Origin: Clostridia bacterium
GTDB lineage: Bacteria > Bacillota > Clostridia > UMGS1883
Direction of reading: 5' to 3'
DNA: 37,752 nucleotides
Assembly: GCA_017472685.1 (NCBI GenBank)
Contig: JAFUOO010000010.1
Coordinates: forward strand, 1-37,752
Of the stretch, positions 1 through 6,899 are shown piece by piece. The position numbers and the translations under genes are program-made. Positions within the stretch are counted from its first letter, which is position 1; each line of letters starts with the position of its first letter. The notes beneath the pieces are model-generated. The model was given only the letters and a program-made list of their open reading frames with translations, was not told the DNA's origin and made no database searches.

Positions 1-20
1 ACATAGCCTGTAAAGATTTT

Positions 21-2423
21 CTATTCGCTTCGGCAAAGCAGTTCGCCGTCGGAAACATCCACATGGAGCGTCGCGCCTGCTGCAAGCTCGCCGCTGAGGA
101 TGGTTCTTGCAATGAGAGTCTCCACGCTGCTCTGCAGGTAACGGCGCAGGGGGCGGGCGCCGTAGAGAGGATCATAGCCCCGCTCAATAATGAGCTGCTT
201 TGCCTCTTCACTGATCTCCAGCTTCAAAGAGCGCTGAGCCAGACGCTCACGGAGGCCATGAGCCATAATGTCGATAATTCCACCAAGGTTCTCTCTGCTG
301 AGAGGATGGAACATAATTGTCTCGTCCAGACGGTTCAAAAACTCCGGCCTGAAGGCTCTGCGCAGCTCGCCCATGACAGCTTCCCGGGCAGCTTCGGAGA
401 CATGGCCGTTTTCGTCTATGCCCTCCAGCAGGTACTGGCTGCCCAGATTGGAAGTCAAAATGATAATAGTGTTTTTAAAGTCCACTGTTCTGCCCTGAGA
501 GTCGGTGATACGGCCATCGTCCAGAATCTGCAGCAGAATGTTGAACACATCGGGGTGAGCCTTTTCAATTTCGTCAAACAGAATAACACTGTAGGGCTTA
601 CGGCGCACCTTTTCTGTAAGCTGACCTGCATCGTCGTAGCCAACGTAGCCGGGAGGCGAGCCAACAAGCTTGGAAACAGAGTGCTTTTCCATAAATTCAC
701 TCATGTCTACTCTTATCATTGCATCCTCATCGCCGAAAAGCGCTTCGGCTAATGCCTTGGACAATTCTGTTTTACCAACACCTGTGGGGCCGAGGAATAT
801 AAATGAGCCTATGGGGCGCTTGGGGTCCTTCAAGCCGACTCTGCCACGGCGAATTGCCTTTGAAATGGCAACAACTGCATCGTTCTGACCAATAACTCTT
901 TTGTGGAGTACGTTTTCAAGGTTTCTGAGGCGGTCGCTTTCCTCTTCCTGGAGGCGGTCAACGGGAATGTTGGTCCAGCTTGAAATGATGGATGCAATTT
1001 CAGACTCTGTAATTGTGCCGGAGAGCTGTGCTGTTTCATCCTGCCATTTGCCTCTGAGCTTTTCGTATTCACTTTTAAGCTCCTTTTCTTCGTCGCGGAG
1101 CGTTGCCGCCTTTTCAAAGTCCTGAGAATTTATAGCCTCGGTTTTGGCATTCTGCACATCCTTGATTTTATCCTCAAGCTCCTTCAAAGAGGGGGGAGCT
1201 GTGAACTTTTTAAGCTTTGTGCGGCTTGCGGCTTCGTCCACAAGGTCAATTGCCTTGTCGGGAAGGAAGCGGTCTGTGATGTAGCGGGCTGAAAGCTTTG
1301 CGGCAGCCTCCAATGCGTTGTCCTCGATTTTCACACCGTGGTGAGCTTCGTATTTAGGACGGAGCCCCTTTAATATTTCAATTGTGTCCTCCACTGTGGG
1401 CTCGCCTACAATTACGCTCTGGAAACGGCGCTCTAAAGCCGCATCCTTTTCGATATACTTGCGGTATTCGTTAAGTGTTGTTGCGCCGATAAGCTGAATT
1501 TCTCCTCTGGCAAGGGCGGGCTTTAAGATGTTTGCTGCATCAATGGCACCCTCGGCGGCACCTGCGCCGATAATGGTGTGGATTTCGTCAATAAAGAGAA
1601 TTACGTTGCCGTCCTGAGTAACCTCTTCCATAGCCTTTTTAAGCCTTTCCTCAAATTCGCCGCGGTATTTTGCGCCCGCAACCATGCCCGAAAGGTCAAC
1701 GGAAAACACTCTCTTGTTCTTTAAAAGCTCGGGAACATTGCCCGAAACAATCTCCTGCGCCAAGCCCTCGGCAATTGCTGTTTTACCAACACCCGGCTCA
1801 CCTAAAAGAACGGGGTTGTTCTTTGTTCTGCGTGACAAAATCTGTATAACACGGGCAATCTCTTCGCTTCTGCCTATAACAGGGTCAAACTTTCCCTCCG
1901 AGGCAAGAAGGGTGAGGTCTCTGCCGAACTGGTTAAGTGTGGGTGTGCTTTTGCTTTTTTCTGCGGATTTGTCCTCACTCTTAACGGAAGCGGAAGCGTT
2001 TGTAACAGCCTCGGTCAGGTCGTTATATACAGTTCTGGGAACGCCCATGGAAAGAAGTATTTTGAACGCCACGCTGTCGCTTTCACGGAACATGGCAAGA
2101 AGAATATGTTCTGTGCCGATGTACGAGGAGTATGTTTTCTTTGCTTCGTATGCACTCTGCTGAAGAATGCGTGTTGTGCGGGGCGTGAAGCCTGCAAAGC
2201 CACCAGATCCCGATGCTGCGGAAACTTCAAGAACCTTTTCTTTTACCTTTTCCTCGGTTATGTTGAGCGATGCGAGGAATTTTGCAGCAAAGGACGTTCC
2301 TTCCTTAAGAAGACCCAATAAAAGGTGTTCTGTGCCTACAAAGTTACAGTTTGTTTCCTGTGCTGAAATTTGTGAAAGTCGGATGGCTTCTCTTGCTTTT
2401 TGAGTAAAGTTATGTTCATTCAT
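21..2423 (-). CDS. clpC: ClpC-type AAA+ unfoldase (last gene of the ctsR operon)
   Basis: Hexameric Hsp100 unfoldase of 800 residues. The N-terminal double Clp_N repeat (about 1-145) binds adaptors and substrates. AAA-1 has Walker A GEPGVGKT at 208-215. A short middle domain at about 405-470 holds a UVR-like coiled coil, the ClpC type and much shorter than the ClpB M domain. AAA-2 has Walker A GPTGVGKT at 545-552, and the C-terminal D2 domain ends the protein. It is the fourth gene of ctsR-mcsA-mcsB-clpC, 24 bp after mcsB, and should be repressed by CtsR. Oddity: the segment after the SNLGS motif of AAA-2 (residues 658-680) reads like ClpB and lacks the [LIV]-G-[FL] loop that docks ClpC onto ClpP. 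The domain order and operon position make the ClpC assignment firm, but coupling to ClpP is doubtful. Confidence 0.95.
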   Translation of the reverse strand: MNEHNFTQKAREAIRLSQISAQETNCNFVGTEHLLLGLLKEGTSFAAKFLASLNITEEKVKEKVLEVSAASGSGGFAGFTPRTTRILQQSAYEAKKTYSSYIGTEHILLAMFRESDSVAFKILLSMGVPRTVYNDLTEAVTNASASVKSEDKSAEKSKSTPTLNQFGRDLTLLASEGKFDPVIGRSEEIARVIQILSRRTKNNPVLLGEPGVGKTAIAEGLAQEIVSGNVPELLKNKRVFSVDLSGMVAGAKYRGEFEERLKKAMEEVTQDGNVILFIDEIHTIIGAGAAEGAIDAANILKPALARGEIQLIGATTLNEYRKYIEKDAALERRFQSVIVGEPTVEDTIEILKGLRPKYEAHHGVKIEDNALEAAAKLSARYITDRFLPDKAIDLVDEAASRTKLKKFTAPPSLKELEDKIKDVQNAKTEAINSQDFEKAATLRDEEKELKSEYEKLRGKWQDETAQLSGTITESEIASIISSWTNIPVDRLQEEESDRLRNLENVLHKRVIGQNDAVVAISKAIRRGRVGLKDPKRPIGSFIFLGPTGVGKTELSKALAEALFGDEDAMIRVDMSEFMEKHSVSKLVGSPPGYVGYDDAGQLTEKVRRKPYSVILFDEIEKAHPDVFNILLQILDDGRITDSQGRTVDFKNTIIILTSNLGSQYLLEGIDENGHVSEAAREAVMGELRRAFRPEFLNRLDETIMFHPLSRENLGGIIDIMAHGLRERLAQRSLKLEISEEAKQLIIERGYDPLYGARPLRRYLQSSVETLIARTILSGELAAGATLHVDVSDGELLCRSE

Positions 2424-2447
2424 TAAAAATCATCCTTTTCTGTTAGG

Positions 2448-3437
2448 TTATTTTAAGTTTTCACGGAACTTCTGCGCCCTGAGCACATCCCGTGAGGTAG
2501 GGTCAGAATCCGTAAGTGCGCCTGTCTGCGCGAGCGATGCGGGAAGTGTGGTAAAAAGCGTTTCGGAAAGCTTTTCGGGTGTTACGTTATTTATTATTCC
2601 CAGAGATATGCCTAAAAGAACATCGCTTGAGAATGAAAATGCTTCCTCGGAGGAAAGAGCGTATGAATTTGTCAGTATGCCGTAGGAGCGCATACATCTG
2701 TCTGTCATTCTGACGCGGTTGTTTTCAAACAATGTGTTTCGCACCATTTCTTCCTTTTTAAGAAGCTCCTCTGCGGCAAGGTTAACCCTGCCAAGGATAT
2801 CTTTTTCTGTTGCGCCTAAGGTAATCTGGTTGGAAAGCTGATAAAACGCACCCTTTGCCTTGCTTCCTTCGCCGTATATTCCGCGAACGGCAAGCCCTAA
2901 TTTATTCGCCCATGTGAGCACCGAGGATATGGAATTGCTCATTGTAAGAGCGGGCAGATGAAGCATGAAGCTTGCTCTCATGCCTGTGCCTGCGTTTGTG
3001 GGGCATGCTGTGAGATAGCCGAACTTTTCGTGGAAAGCAATGTCAAGCTTTTCCGCTAAAAGATTGTCGATTTTATCGGCTGTGTCGTATGCTTTATCAA
3101 GAGAATTTCCATCTGCAAACACCTGTATGCGGATGTGGTCCTCCTCGTTTATCATGATGGAAATTTTTTCGTCCTGGGAAATTATAACTGCACGGGGAAG
3201 TGTGCCCTTTAAAAAGTCGGGGCTTATAAGGTGCTTTTCGGAAAGCGCCATAAGTGATATCTTGTCACATTCCTCCGAATAGATAATTTTAAGGGTATCC
3301 TTAAGTGCAGATGCTGAAAGTGCACACCACACCTTGTCTATTACCTCATGCGCCATATCGGCATTCATGCGTGAGGGGAAGGGAATGCTTTTTAAGTTGC
3401 GGGCAAGTCTCACTCTGCCTGATTGATAGTTTGTCAT
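2448..3437 (-). CDS. mcsB: Protein-arginine kinase McsB
   Basis: Phosphorylates arginine side chains, marking proteins for ClpC-ClpP, and inactivates CtsR on heat stress. The 329-residue protein is a phosphagen-kinase-fold enzyme with the family motif LTACPTN-GTGMRAS around Cys145, the NEEDHIRI block at about 98-105 and RGIYGEGS near 186-193. The C-terminal RDVLRA keeps the RDxxRA pocket that senses phosphoarginine in Bacillus McsB. The N terminus begins almost at the arginine-rich RVRLARN motif, so it is about 20 residues shorter than the Bacillus protein. Its ATG overlaps the mcsA stop codon by one base (TAATG), which indicates translational coupling. Confidence 0.95.
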   Translation of the reverse strand: MTNYQSGRVRLARNLKSIPFPSRMNADMAHEVIDKVWCALSASALKDTLKIIYSEECDKISLMALSEKHLISPDFLKGTLPRAVIISQDEKISIMINEEDHIRIQVFADGNSLDKAYDTADKIDNLLAEKLDIAFHEKFGYLTACPTNAGTGMRASFMLHLPALTMSNSISSVLTWANKLGLAVRGIYGEGSKAKGAFYQLSNQITLGATEKDILGRVNLAAEELLKKEEMVRNTLFENNRVRMTDRCMRSYGILTNSYALSSEEAFSFSSDVLLGISLGIINNVTPEKLSETLFTTLPASLAQTGALTDSDPTSRDVLRAQKFRENLK

Positions 3438-3919
3438 TATAATCTGCCCTCCATTTCCTTGATTTCGTCACGAAGTCTGGCTGCCTTTTCATATTCTTCC
3501 TTCTCAATGGCCTCCTTAAGCTGTGCCTTTAAAAGGTCAATACGGTTTTCGGAAGCATTGCCGCTCTTGCCGGGTACCTTGCCTGTGTGGGTGTTTGTGG
3601 AATGAATTTTTTTCAAAAGTGGCATCATTGAGGATGCAAAGGTTTCGTAACAGCTTGCACAGCCCGGCTTACCGTTTTTCAGAAATTCGCCCTTTGTCAT
3701 GCCGCAAAGAGGGCACTTTTCGTCAGCGTCTGCCGCTCTTTCGCCCTCATTGAAGAAGGAGGAGAAGAGGCTTGAAAAGCCTAAATCCATGTTTAAATCC
3801 TTGTAAACGTTGTTTTCATTGGCGCAGGAAACACAGAGCTTTTTCACTGTTTTCTTGCCGTTAATCACCTGGGTTAATGTTACTGCTGCAGGATTAATAC
3901 CGCATTTTTCACACATCAT
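3437..3919 (-). CDS. mcsA: McsA, zinc-finger/UVR activator of McsB
   Basis: McsA activates the McsB arginine kinase and helps regulate CtsR. The 160-residue protein has four CxxC pairs that can form two zinc sites (CEKC at 3-6, CVSC near 29-32, CPLC near 70-73, CASC near 87-90). A C-terminal UVR motif (about 125-160, rich in KEEYEKAARLRDEI-type heptads) matches the ClpC middle domain. It lies 16 bp after ctsR and overlaps mcsB by one base. The family, the order and the adaptor role are well established in Bacillus subtilis. Confidence 0.93.
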   Translation of the reverse strand: MMCEKCGINPAAVTLTQVINGKKTVKKLCVSCANENNVYKDLNMDLGFSSLFSSFFNEGERAADADEKCPLCGMTKGEFLKNGKPGCASCYETFASSMMPLLKKIHSTNTHTGKVPGKSGNASENRIDLLKAQLKEAIEKEEYEKAARLRDEIKEMEGRL

Positions 3920-3935
3920 AAAAATCAGTCCTTTC

Positions 3936-4382
3936 TCAGCTGTTGATAATTGTTATGAGCATGTTTTTGAATAAAACAGCTCTTGCTTCATTTTTCTGCC
4001 CCGACAATATACTTTTGTCAGAAAGGGCAGCTGCCATAATGCTTGCTTCGCGCTTTGTTATGAGCGAGGAATCCAAGAGGCGCGCGAGGTGGGCGTTGGC
4101 AGTGGGGTAGTCAAGGGTGGTGCCTACCGAGCTTATAAGATATGAGATAAAGTTATCAAAGCCTGTTTCAACACGGCGGATTGTAACGCTGCCACCGCCG
4201 CCGCGACGGCTTTCAATATAATAGCCGCGCTCGGGAGTGAAACGTGTTTTGATAACGTAATTTATCTGGGATGGAACGCAATTGAGCTGATTGGCGAGAA
4301 TATTACGCCTTATTTCAACGCTGCCGTCTGATGAGGAAAGCATTTCGTTGAGCATCTGTTCTATTAAATCTGATATTGTCAT
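3936..4382 (-). CDS. ctsR: CtsR, class III stress-gene repressor
   Basis: Dimeric winged-helix repressor of clp genes, inactivated by heat and by the McsA/McsB system. The 148-residue length is typical. The N-terminal DNA-binding half contains the glycine-rich beta-wing SRRGGGGSVTIRR (about residues 58-70), including the arginine that reads the heptad operator. The C-terminal half is the dimer and McsB-binding domain. It is the first gene of the operon, preceded by an AGGTG ribosome site and by its own operator and promoter. Autoregulation is therefore expected. Confidence 0.96.
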   Translation of the reverse strand: MTISDLIEQMLNEMLSSSDGSVEIRRNILANQLNCVPSQINYVIKTRFTPERGYYIESRRGGGGSVTIRRVETGFDNFISYLISSVGTTLDYPTANAHLARLLDSSLITKREASIMAAALSDKSILSGQKNEARAVLFKNMLITIINS

Positions 4383-4395
4383 TTATAACACCTCA

Positions 4396-4418
4396 TTTGA
4401 CTTTGACTATCTTTGACT
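4396..4418 (-). promoter_or_regulatory. CtsR operator
   Basis: On the minus strand this reads AGTCAAA-GAT-AGTCAAA followed at once by GTCAAA. The CtsR consensus is two (A/G)GTCAAA heptads separated by three bases, so two heptads match closely and there is a third partial copy. The site covers the predicted transcription start just downstream of the -10 box, a position suited to repression. Confidence 0.92.
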
Positions 4419-4420
4419 TT

Positions 4421-4449
4421 AATTTATCACTCTTTTTTGTAAATGTCAA
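4421..4449 (-). promoter_or_regulatory. Sigma-A promoter of the ctsR operon
   Basis: Minus strand: -35 TTGACA (4444-4449), 17-bp spacer, -10 TAAATT (4421-4426) preceded by an extended TGA. The CtsR operator starts 2 bp downstream of the -10 box. Confidence 0.85.
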
Positions 4450-4487
4450 GTAATTTTTGAAAAAATGTTTTAAATGAGGAATAAGTG

Positions 4488-4496
4488 TGTTATAAT
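4488..4496 (+). promoter_or_regulatory. Extended -10 promoter for the ITPase gene
   Basis: TGTTATAAT, an extended -10 element, lies 32 bp before the start codon at 4529. No good -35 hexamer is seen at 16-18 bp spacing, as is common for extended -10 promoters. Confidence 0.6.
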
Positions 4497-4528
4497 GAAA
4501 CAAATTTATATGTTACGAGGTGGCATAA

Positions 4529-5107
4529 ATGCAAAAGATAATTGCAGCAACAAAAAACAAGAACAAGGTAAGAGAATTTAAAGAAATTCTTCCCGATTTT
4601 GATATTATTACACAGGAGGAAGCGGGAATAGACCTTGATGTTGAAGAAACAGGCACAACCTTCAGCGAAAACGCACTTTTAAAGGCTCAGGCAATATTTG
4701 ACAAAACGGGCATTCCTGCACTGGCAGACGACAGCGGGCTTGAGGTTTTTGCATTGGGCGGTGCACCGGGTGTGTACAGTGCACGCTACGGCGGAGAAGG
4801 GCTTGACGATTTCGGCAGACTTACTCTTTTGTTGAAAAACATGGAAGAGGTTGACGACGAGCTCCGCGGTGCGCAGTTTGTGTGCTCCATTGCCTTTGTA
4901 ACAGGCGAAAAAACCTACAATGCCCAGGGCATTTGCGAAGGAATGATTATCCGTGAGCCTCGCGGAGAAAACGGCTTTGGCTACGACCCTGTTTTCTATG
5001 TGCCCGACATGGGAAAAACAACAGCTGAAATGTCAAGCGAGGAAAAAAACAGCATAAGCCACAGAGGCAAGGCATTAAGACAGCTTGCCGAGATTATTAA
5101 AGAATAA
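4529..5107 (+). CDS. rdgB: Non-canonical purine NTP pyrophosphatase (RdgB/HAM1 family)
   Basis: Hydrolyses dITP, XTP and related deaminated purine nucleotides to the monophosphates, keeping them out of DNA and RNA. The 192 residues match the family length. Signatures seen are the N-terminal ATKNKNKVREF, the acidic ALADDSGLEVFALGGAPGVYSARY block (about 66-88) and GENGFGYDPVFYVP (about 146-159), followed by SHRGKAL. Start ATG has GAGGTGG 6 bp upstream. It is divergent from ctsR and ends in a hairpin, so it is probably monocistronic. Confidence 0.95.
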   Translation: MQKIIAATKNKNKVREFKEILPDFDIITQEEAGIDLDVEETGTTFSENALLKAQAIFDKTGIPALADDSGLEVFALGGAPGVYSARYGGEGLDDFGRLTLLLKNMEEVDDELRGAQFVCSIAFVTGEKTYNAQGICEGMIIREPRGENGFGYDPVFYVPDMGKTTAEMSSEEKNSISHRGKALRQLAEIIKE

Positions 5108-5127
5108 ATTTTTTCAGCGATTAAAAA

Positions 5128-5148
5128 AAGCGCGGTTAAACCGCGCTT
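5128..5148 (+). terminator. Hairpin after the ITPase gene
   Basis: A perfect inverted repeat with arms AAGCGCGGTT and AACCGCGCTT and a 1-bp centre. It is followed by an AT-rich but not pure T run. On the minus strand the A7 tract becomes a T run, so it may terminate the convergent small gene as well. Confidence 0.7.
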
Positions 5149-5167
5149 GGATTATTTAATTATTTAA

Positions 5168-5296
5168 TCAGTTACAGCCGCAACCGTTGTTTGAGAATAC
5201 GCCGTTGTTGTTACCGCATCCGCAGAAGAGGAACCAGATTATAATGAGGATAATGATCCAATCGCAGCCACAGTTATTGTTATTACATCCGAACAT
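5168..5296 (-). CDS. Cys/Asn-rich membrane micro-protein (42 aa)
   Basis: Short protein that starts MFGCNNNNCGCD, crosses the membrane once with a run of Ile/Leu/Trp/Phe (about residues 13-25), and ends in Cys, Gly and Asn (GCGNNNG...NNGCGCN). The start used here has AAAGGAG 7 bp upstream; a longer in-frame start at 5377 has no such site. Comparable tiny Cys- and Asn/Gly-rich proteins occur in spore-forming Firmicutes, sometimes in the spore coat, but no function is assigned. The near-symmetric Cys/Asn caps on a single hydrophobic segment suggest a metal-binding or cross-linked membrane peptide. That is inference. Confidence 0.7.
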   Translation of the reverse strand: MFGCNNNNCGCDWIIILIIIWFLFCGCGNNNGVFSNNGCGCN

Positions 5297-5493
5297 AAAA
5301 GTTCTCCTTTCAATTCTTTGAGTTGGCAGGTATTTTCCTTTCGGAAGAAATCTCCCTGCAATACATATATATTTCAATTTAAAAATTTGGTTACTTTTAA
5401 AGGAAAAATTTTTTTGAATTTCAAAGGAAGAGTTGATAATAATAGTTATGAGATTGTTTATATCTCACTATTTGAAAAGGGAGGCGAAGCAAT

Positions 5494-5853
5494 TTGAAAA
5501 GGATTGCTGTCATTACGGCTCTTTGCATTATGCTGCTGTCAGGTTGCGGGTGCAGTAACAGAGACGATGTAAATAACGACGGTATTATCGGAAACGATAA
5601 CGCTGCAAATGATAGTGTTGTTGACGATAATGCTGTTGATGAAAACCCGGGCACAAACGACAATATGGCAGACGACAATATGACAGATGACAATATTGTG
5701 GGAACGGACGAGCCCTCGGGCAATGCACGAAGCATGCTCGGCAATGCTGCAAACGGCGTAGGTAACGCAGTCGACGGTGTGGGTAACGCAGTCGAAGATG
5801 TGGGCAGGGGTGCAAATAACGTGATGCACGATATAGGTAATGCGATAAGATAA
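5494..5853 (+). CDS. Asp/Asn-rich lipoprotein
   Basis: 119 residues starting at TTG, supported by GGGAGG 9 bp upstream. The signal peptide ends in the lipobox LLSGC, so Cys18 is the predicted lipidated residue. The mature protein is very acidic and rich in Asp/Asn (about residues 22-75). It then has glycine-rich imperfect repeats of the type GNAxxGVGNAVxxVG (about 84-117), which could form a glycine-zipper helix. No family is recognised. It lies directly upstream of lgt, the enzyme that would lipidate it. Confidence 0.75.
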   Translation: MKRIAVITALCIMLLSGCGCSNRDDVNNDGIIGNDNAANDSVVDDNAVDENPGTNDNMADDNMTDDNIVGTDEPSGNARSMLGNAANGVGNAVDGVGNAVEDVGRGANNVMHDIGNAIR

Positions 5854-5873
5854 TGAAAAAATCATTATCGGTG

Positions 5874-5891
5874 CGCACTCTGAGGAGTGCG
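5874..5891 (+). terminator. Weak hairpin between lipoprotein gene and lgt
   Basis: Arms CGCACTC and GAGTGCG with a TGAG loop, followed by a mixed rather than pure T run. It may reduce rather than stop transcription into lgt. Confidence 0.4.
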
Positions 5892-5932
5892 TTTACATAA
5901 TGAACGTGAAAATTTAACAGGGGAGGAAGGGC

Positions 5933-6763
5933 ATGAATCATATTTCATTTCCCAAGCTGGGACTGCAGTTTCACCTTAATGAAACAATAAATGTTTTCGG
6001 CTTCAACATTTACTGGTATGCGCTGATTATTGCAACGGGCATGCTTATTGCAATTACAATTGCATTTTTTGAATTTAAAAAGCATGGGCTCAATTCCGAC
6101 GACCTGGCGGATTTTGTGCTTTTTGCAATACCCTTGGGCATATTGGGTGCAAGGCTTTACTACGTTATATTTGACTGGAGCTATTACGCCCAAAATCCGG
6201 GGGACATACTTGCCATATGGAAAGGCGGGCTTGCCATCTACGGCGGTGTTATAACGGGATGTATCGTGGCAATTGTGTTTACAAGAATTAAAAAAATATC
6301 GTTTTTATGGTTTGCCGATATTGCAACTGTAGGGCTTTTTATTGCTCAATCACTGGGCAGATGGGGCAATTTTGTAAACGCAGAAGCCTTCGGCGGCCTT
6401 ACAGAGCTTCCCTGGGGCATGATTGTTGACGGTCCCGATGTAAAGCCCTATTCACCCTTTGGCCCCTGCCATCCGACTTTTTTGTATGAATCCTTATGGA
6501 ATTTTGTAGGCTTTCTGATTTCATATTTTATTATTTACAGATTACTTAAAACGAACGGCTTCAGCTTTGCCTTTTACCTCATATGGTACGGCGCGGGAAG
6601 ATTTTTTATTGAAGGGCTCAGAACAGACAGCCTGTGGCTTATACAGGATGTTGTAAGGGTAAGCCAGCTGGTGGCATTAATAAGCGTAGCAGGCGGAATT
6701 ATTACTTTACTTTACATCAAAAATCTCGAAAAAAAGGAAAAATTTCTGAAAACGGAGCAGTAA
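5933..6763 (+). CDS. lgt: Prolipoprotein diacylglyceryl transferase
   Basis: Transfers diacylglycerol from phosphatidylglycerol to the lipobox cysteine of prolipoproteins at the membrane outer face. The 276 residues show about seven hydrophobic segments. The Lgt signature GRWGNFVNAEAFGG lies at about 143-156 and a further conserved HPTFLYES block near 180-187. The start has GGGGAGGAAGG just upstream. The preceding gene encodes a lipoprotein substrate candidate. Confidence 0.96.
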   Translation: MNHISFPKLGLQFHLNETINVFGFNIYWYALIIATGMLIAITIAFFEFKKHGLNSDDLADFVLFAIPLGILGARLYYVIFDWSYYAQNPGDILAIWKGGLAIYGGVITGCIVAIVFTRIKKISFLWFADIATVGLFIAQSLGRWGNFVNAEAFGGLTELPWGMIVDGPDVKPYSPFGPCHPTFLYESLWNFVGFLISYFIIYRLLKTNGFSFAFYLIWYGAGRFFIEGLRTDSLWLIQDVVRVSQLVALISVAGGIITLLYIKNLEKKEKFLKTEQ

Positions 6764-6807
6764 TGTTACAATTTGATGAAATTTATGTTGTGATAAGATA
6801 ACAAAAC

Positions 6808-6836
6808 TTGACTGACTAAAATTGTTGTGCTAAAAT
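6808..6836 (+). promoter_or_regulatory. Promoter of the SLH protein gene
   Basis: -35 TTGACT (6808-6813), 17-bp spacer, -10 TAAAAT (6831-6836). The 5' leader is about 57 nt and carries a stem-loop (6851-6870). Confidence 0.75.
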
Positions 6837-6850
6837 TGCAGTATGGTTTT

Positions 6851-6870
6851 CTGGGGTATTTTTACCCCGG
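6851..6870 (+). other. 5'-leader stem-loop of the SLH mRNA
   Basis: GGGGTA-TTTT-TACCCC stem, extended by C-G and T-G pairs, sits about 8 nt from the predicted transcript start and 29 nt before the start codon. A 5'-terminal hairpin is a common way to protect abundant S-layer mRNAs. The protective role is inference. Confidence 0.5.
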
Positions 6871-6899
6871 GGCAAATAAAAATATAGGAGGATGAAAAT

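Noticed and set aside
63..752. Long open frame of 229 codons on the plus strand
   Set aside because: It is antisense to clpC, has no ribosome site or recognisable domain, and its composition is explained by the coding strand.
5539..5941. Overlapping minus-strand frames rich in Cys, His, Arg or Val
   Set aside because: They mirror the Asp/Asn-rich repeats of the lipoprotein gene on the other strand and have no ribosome sites.
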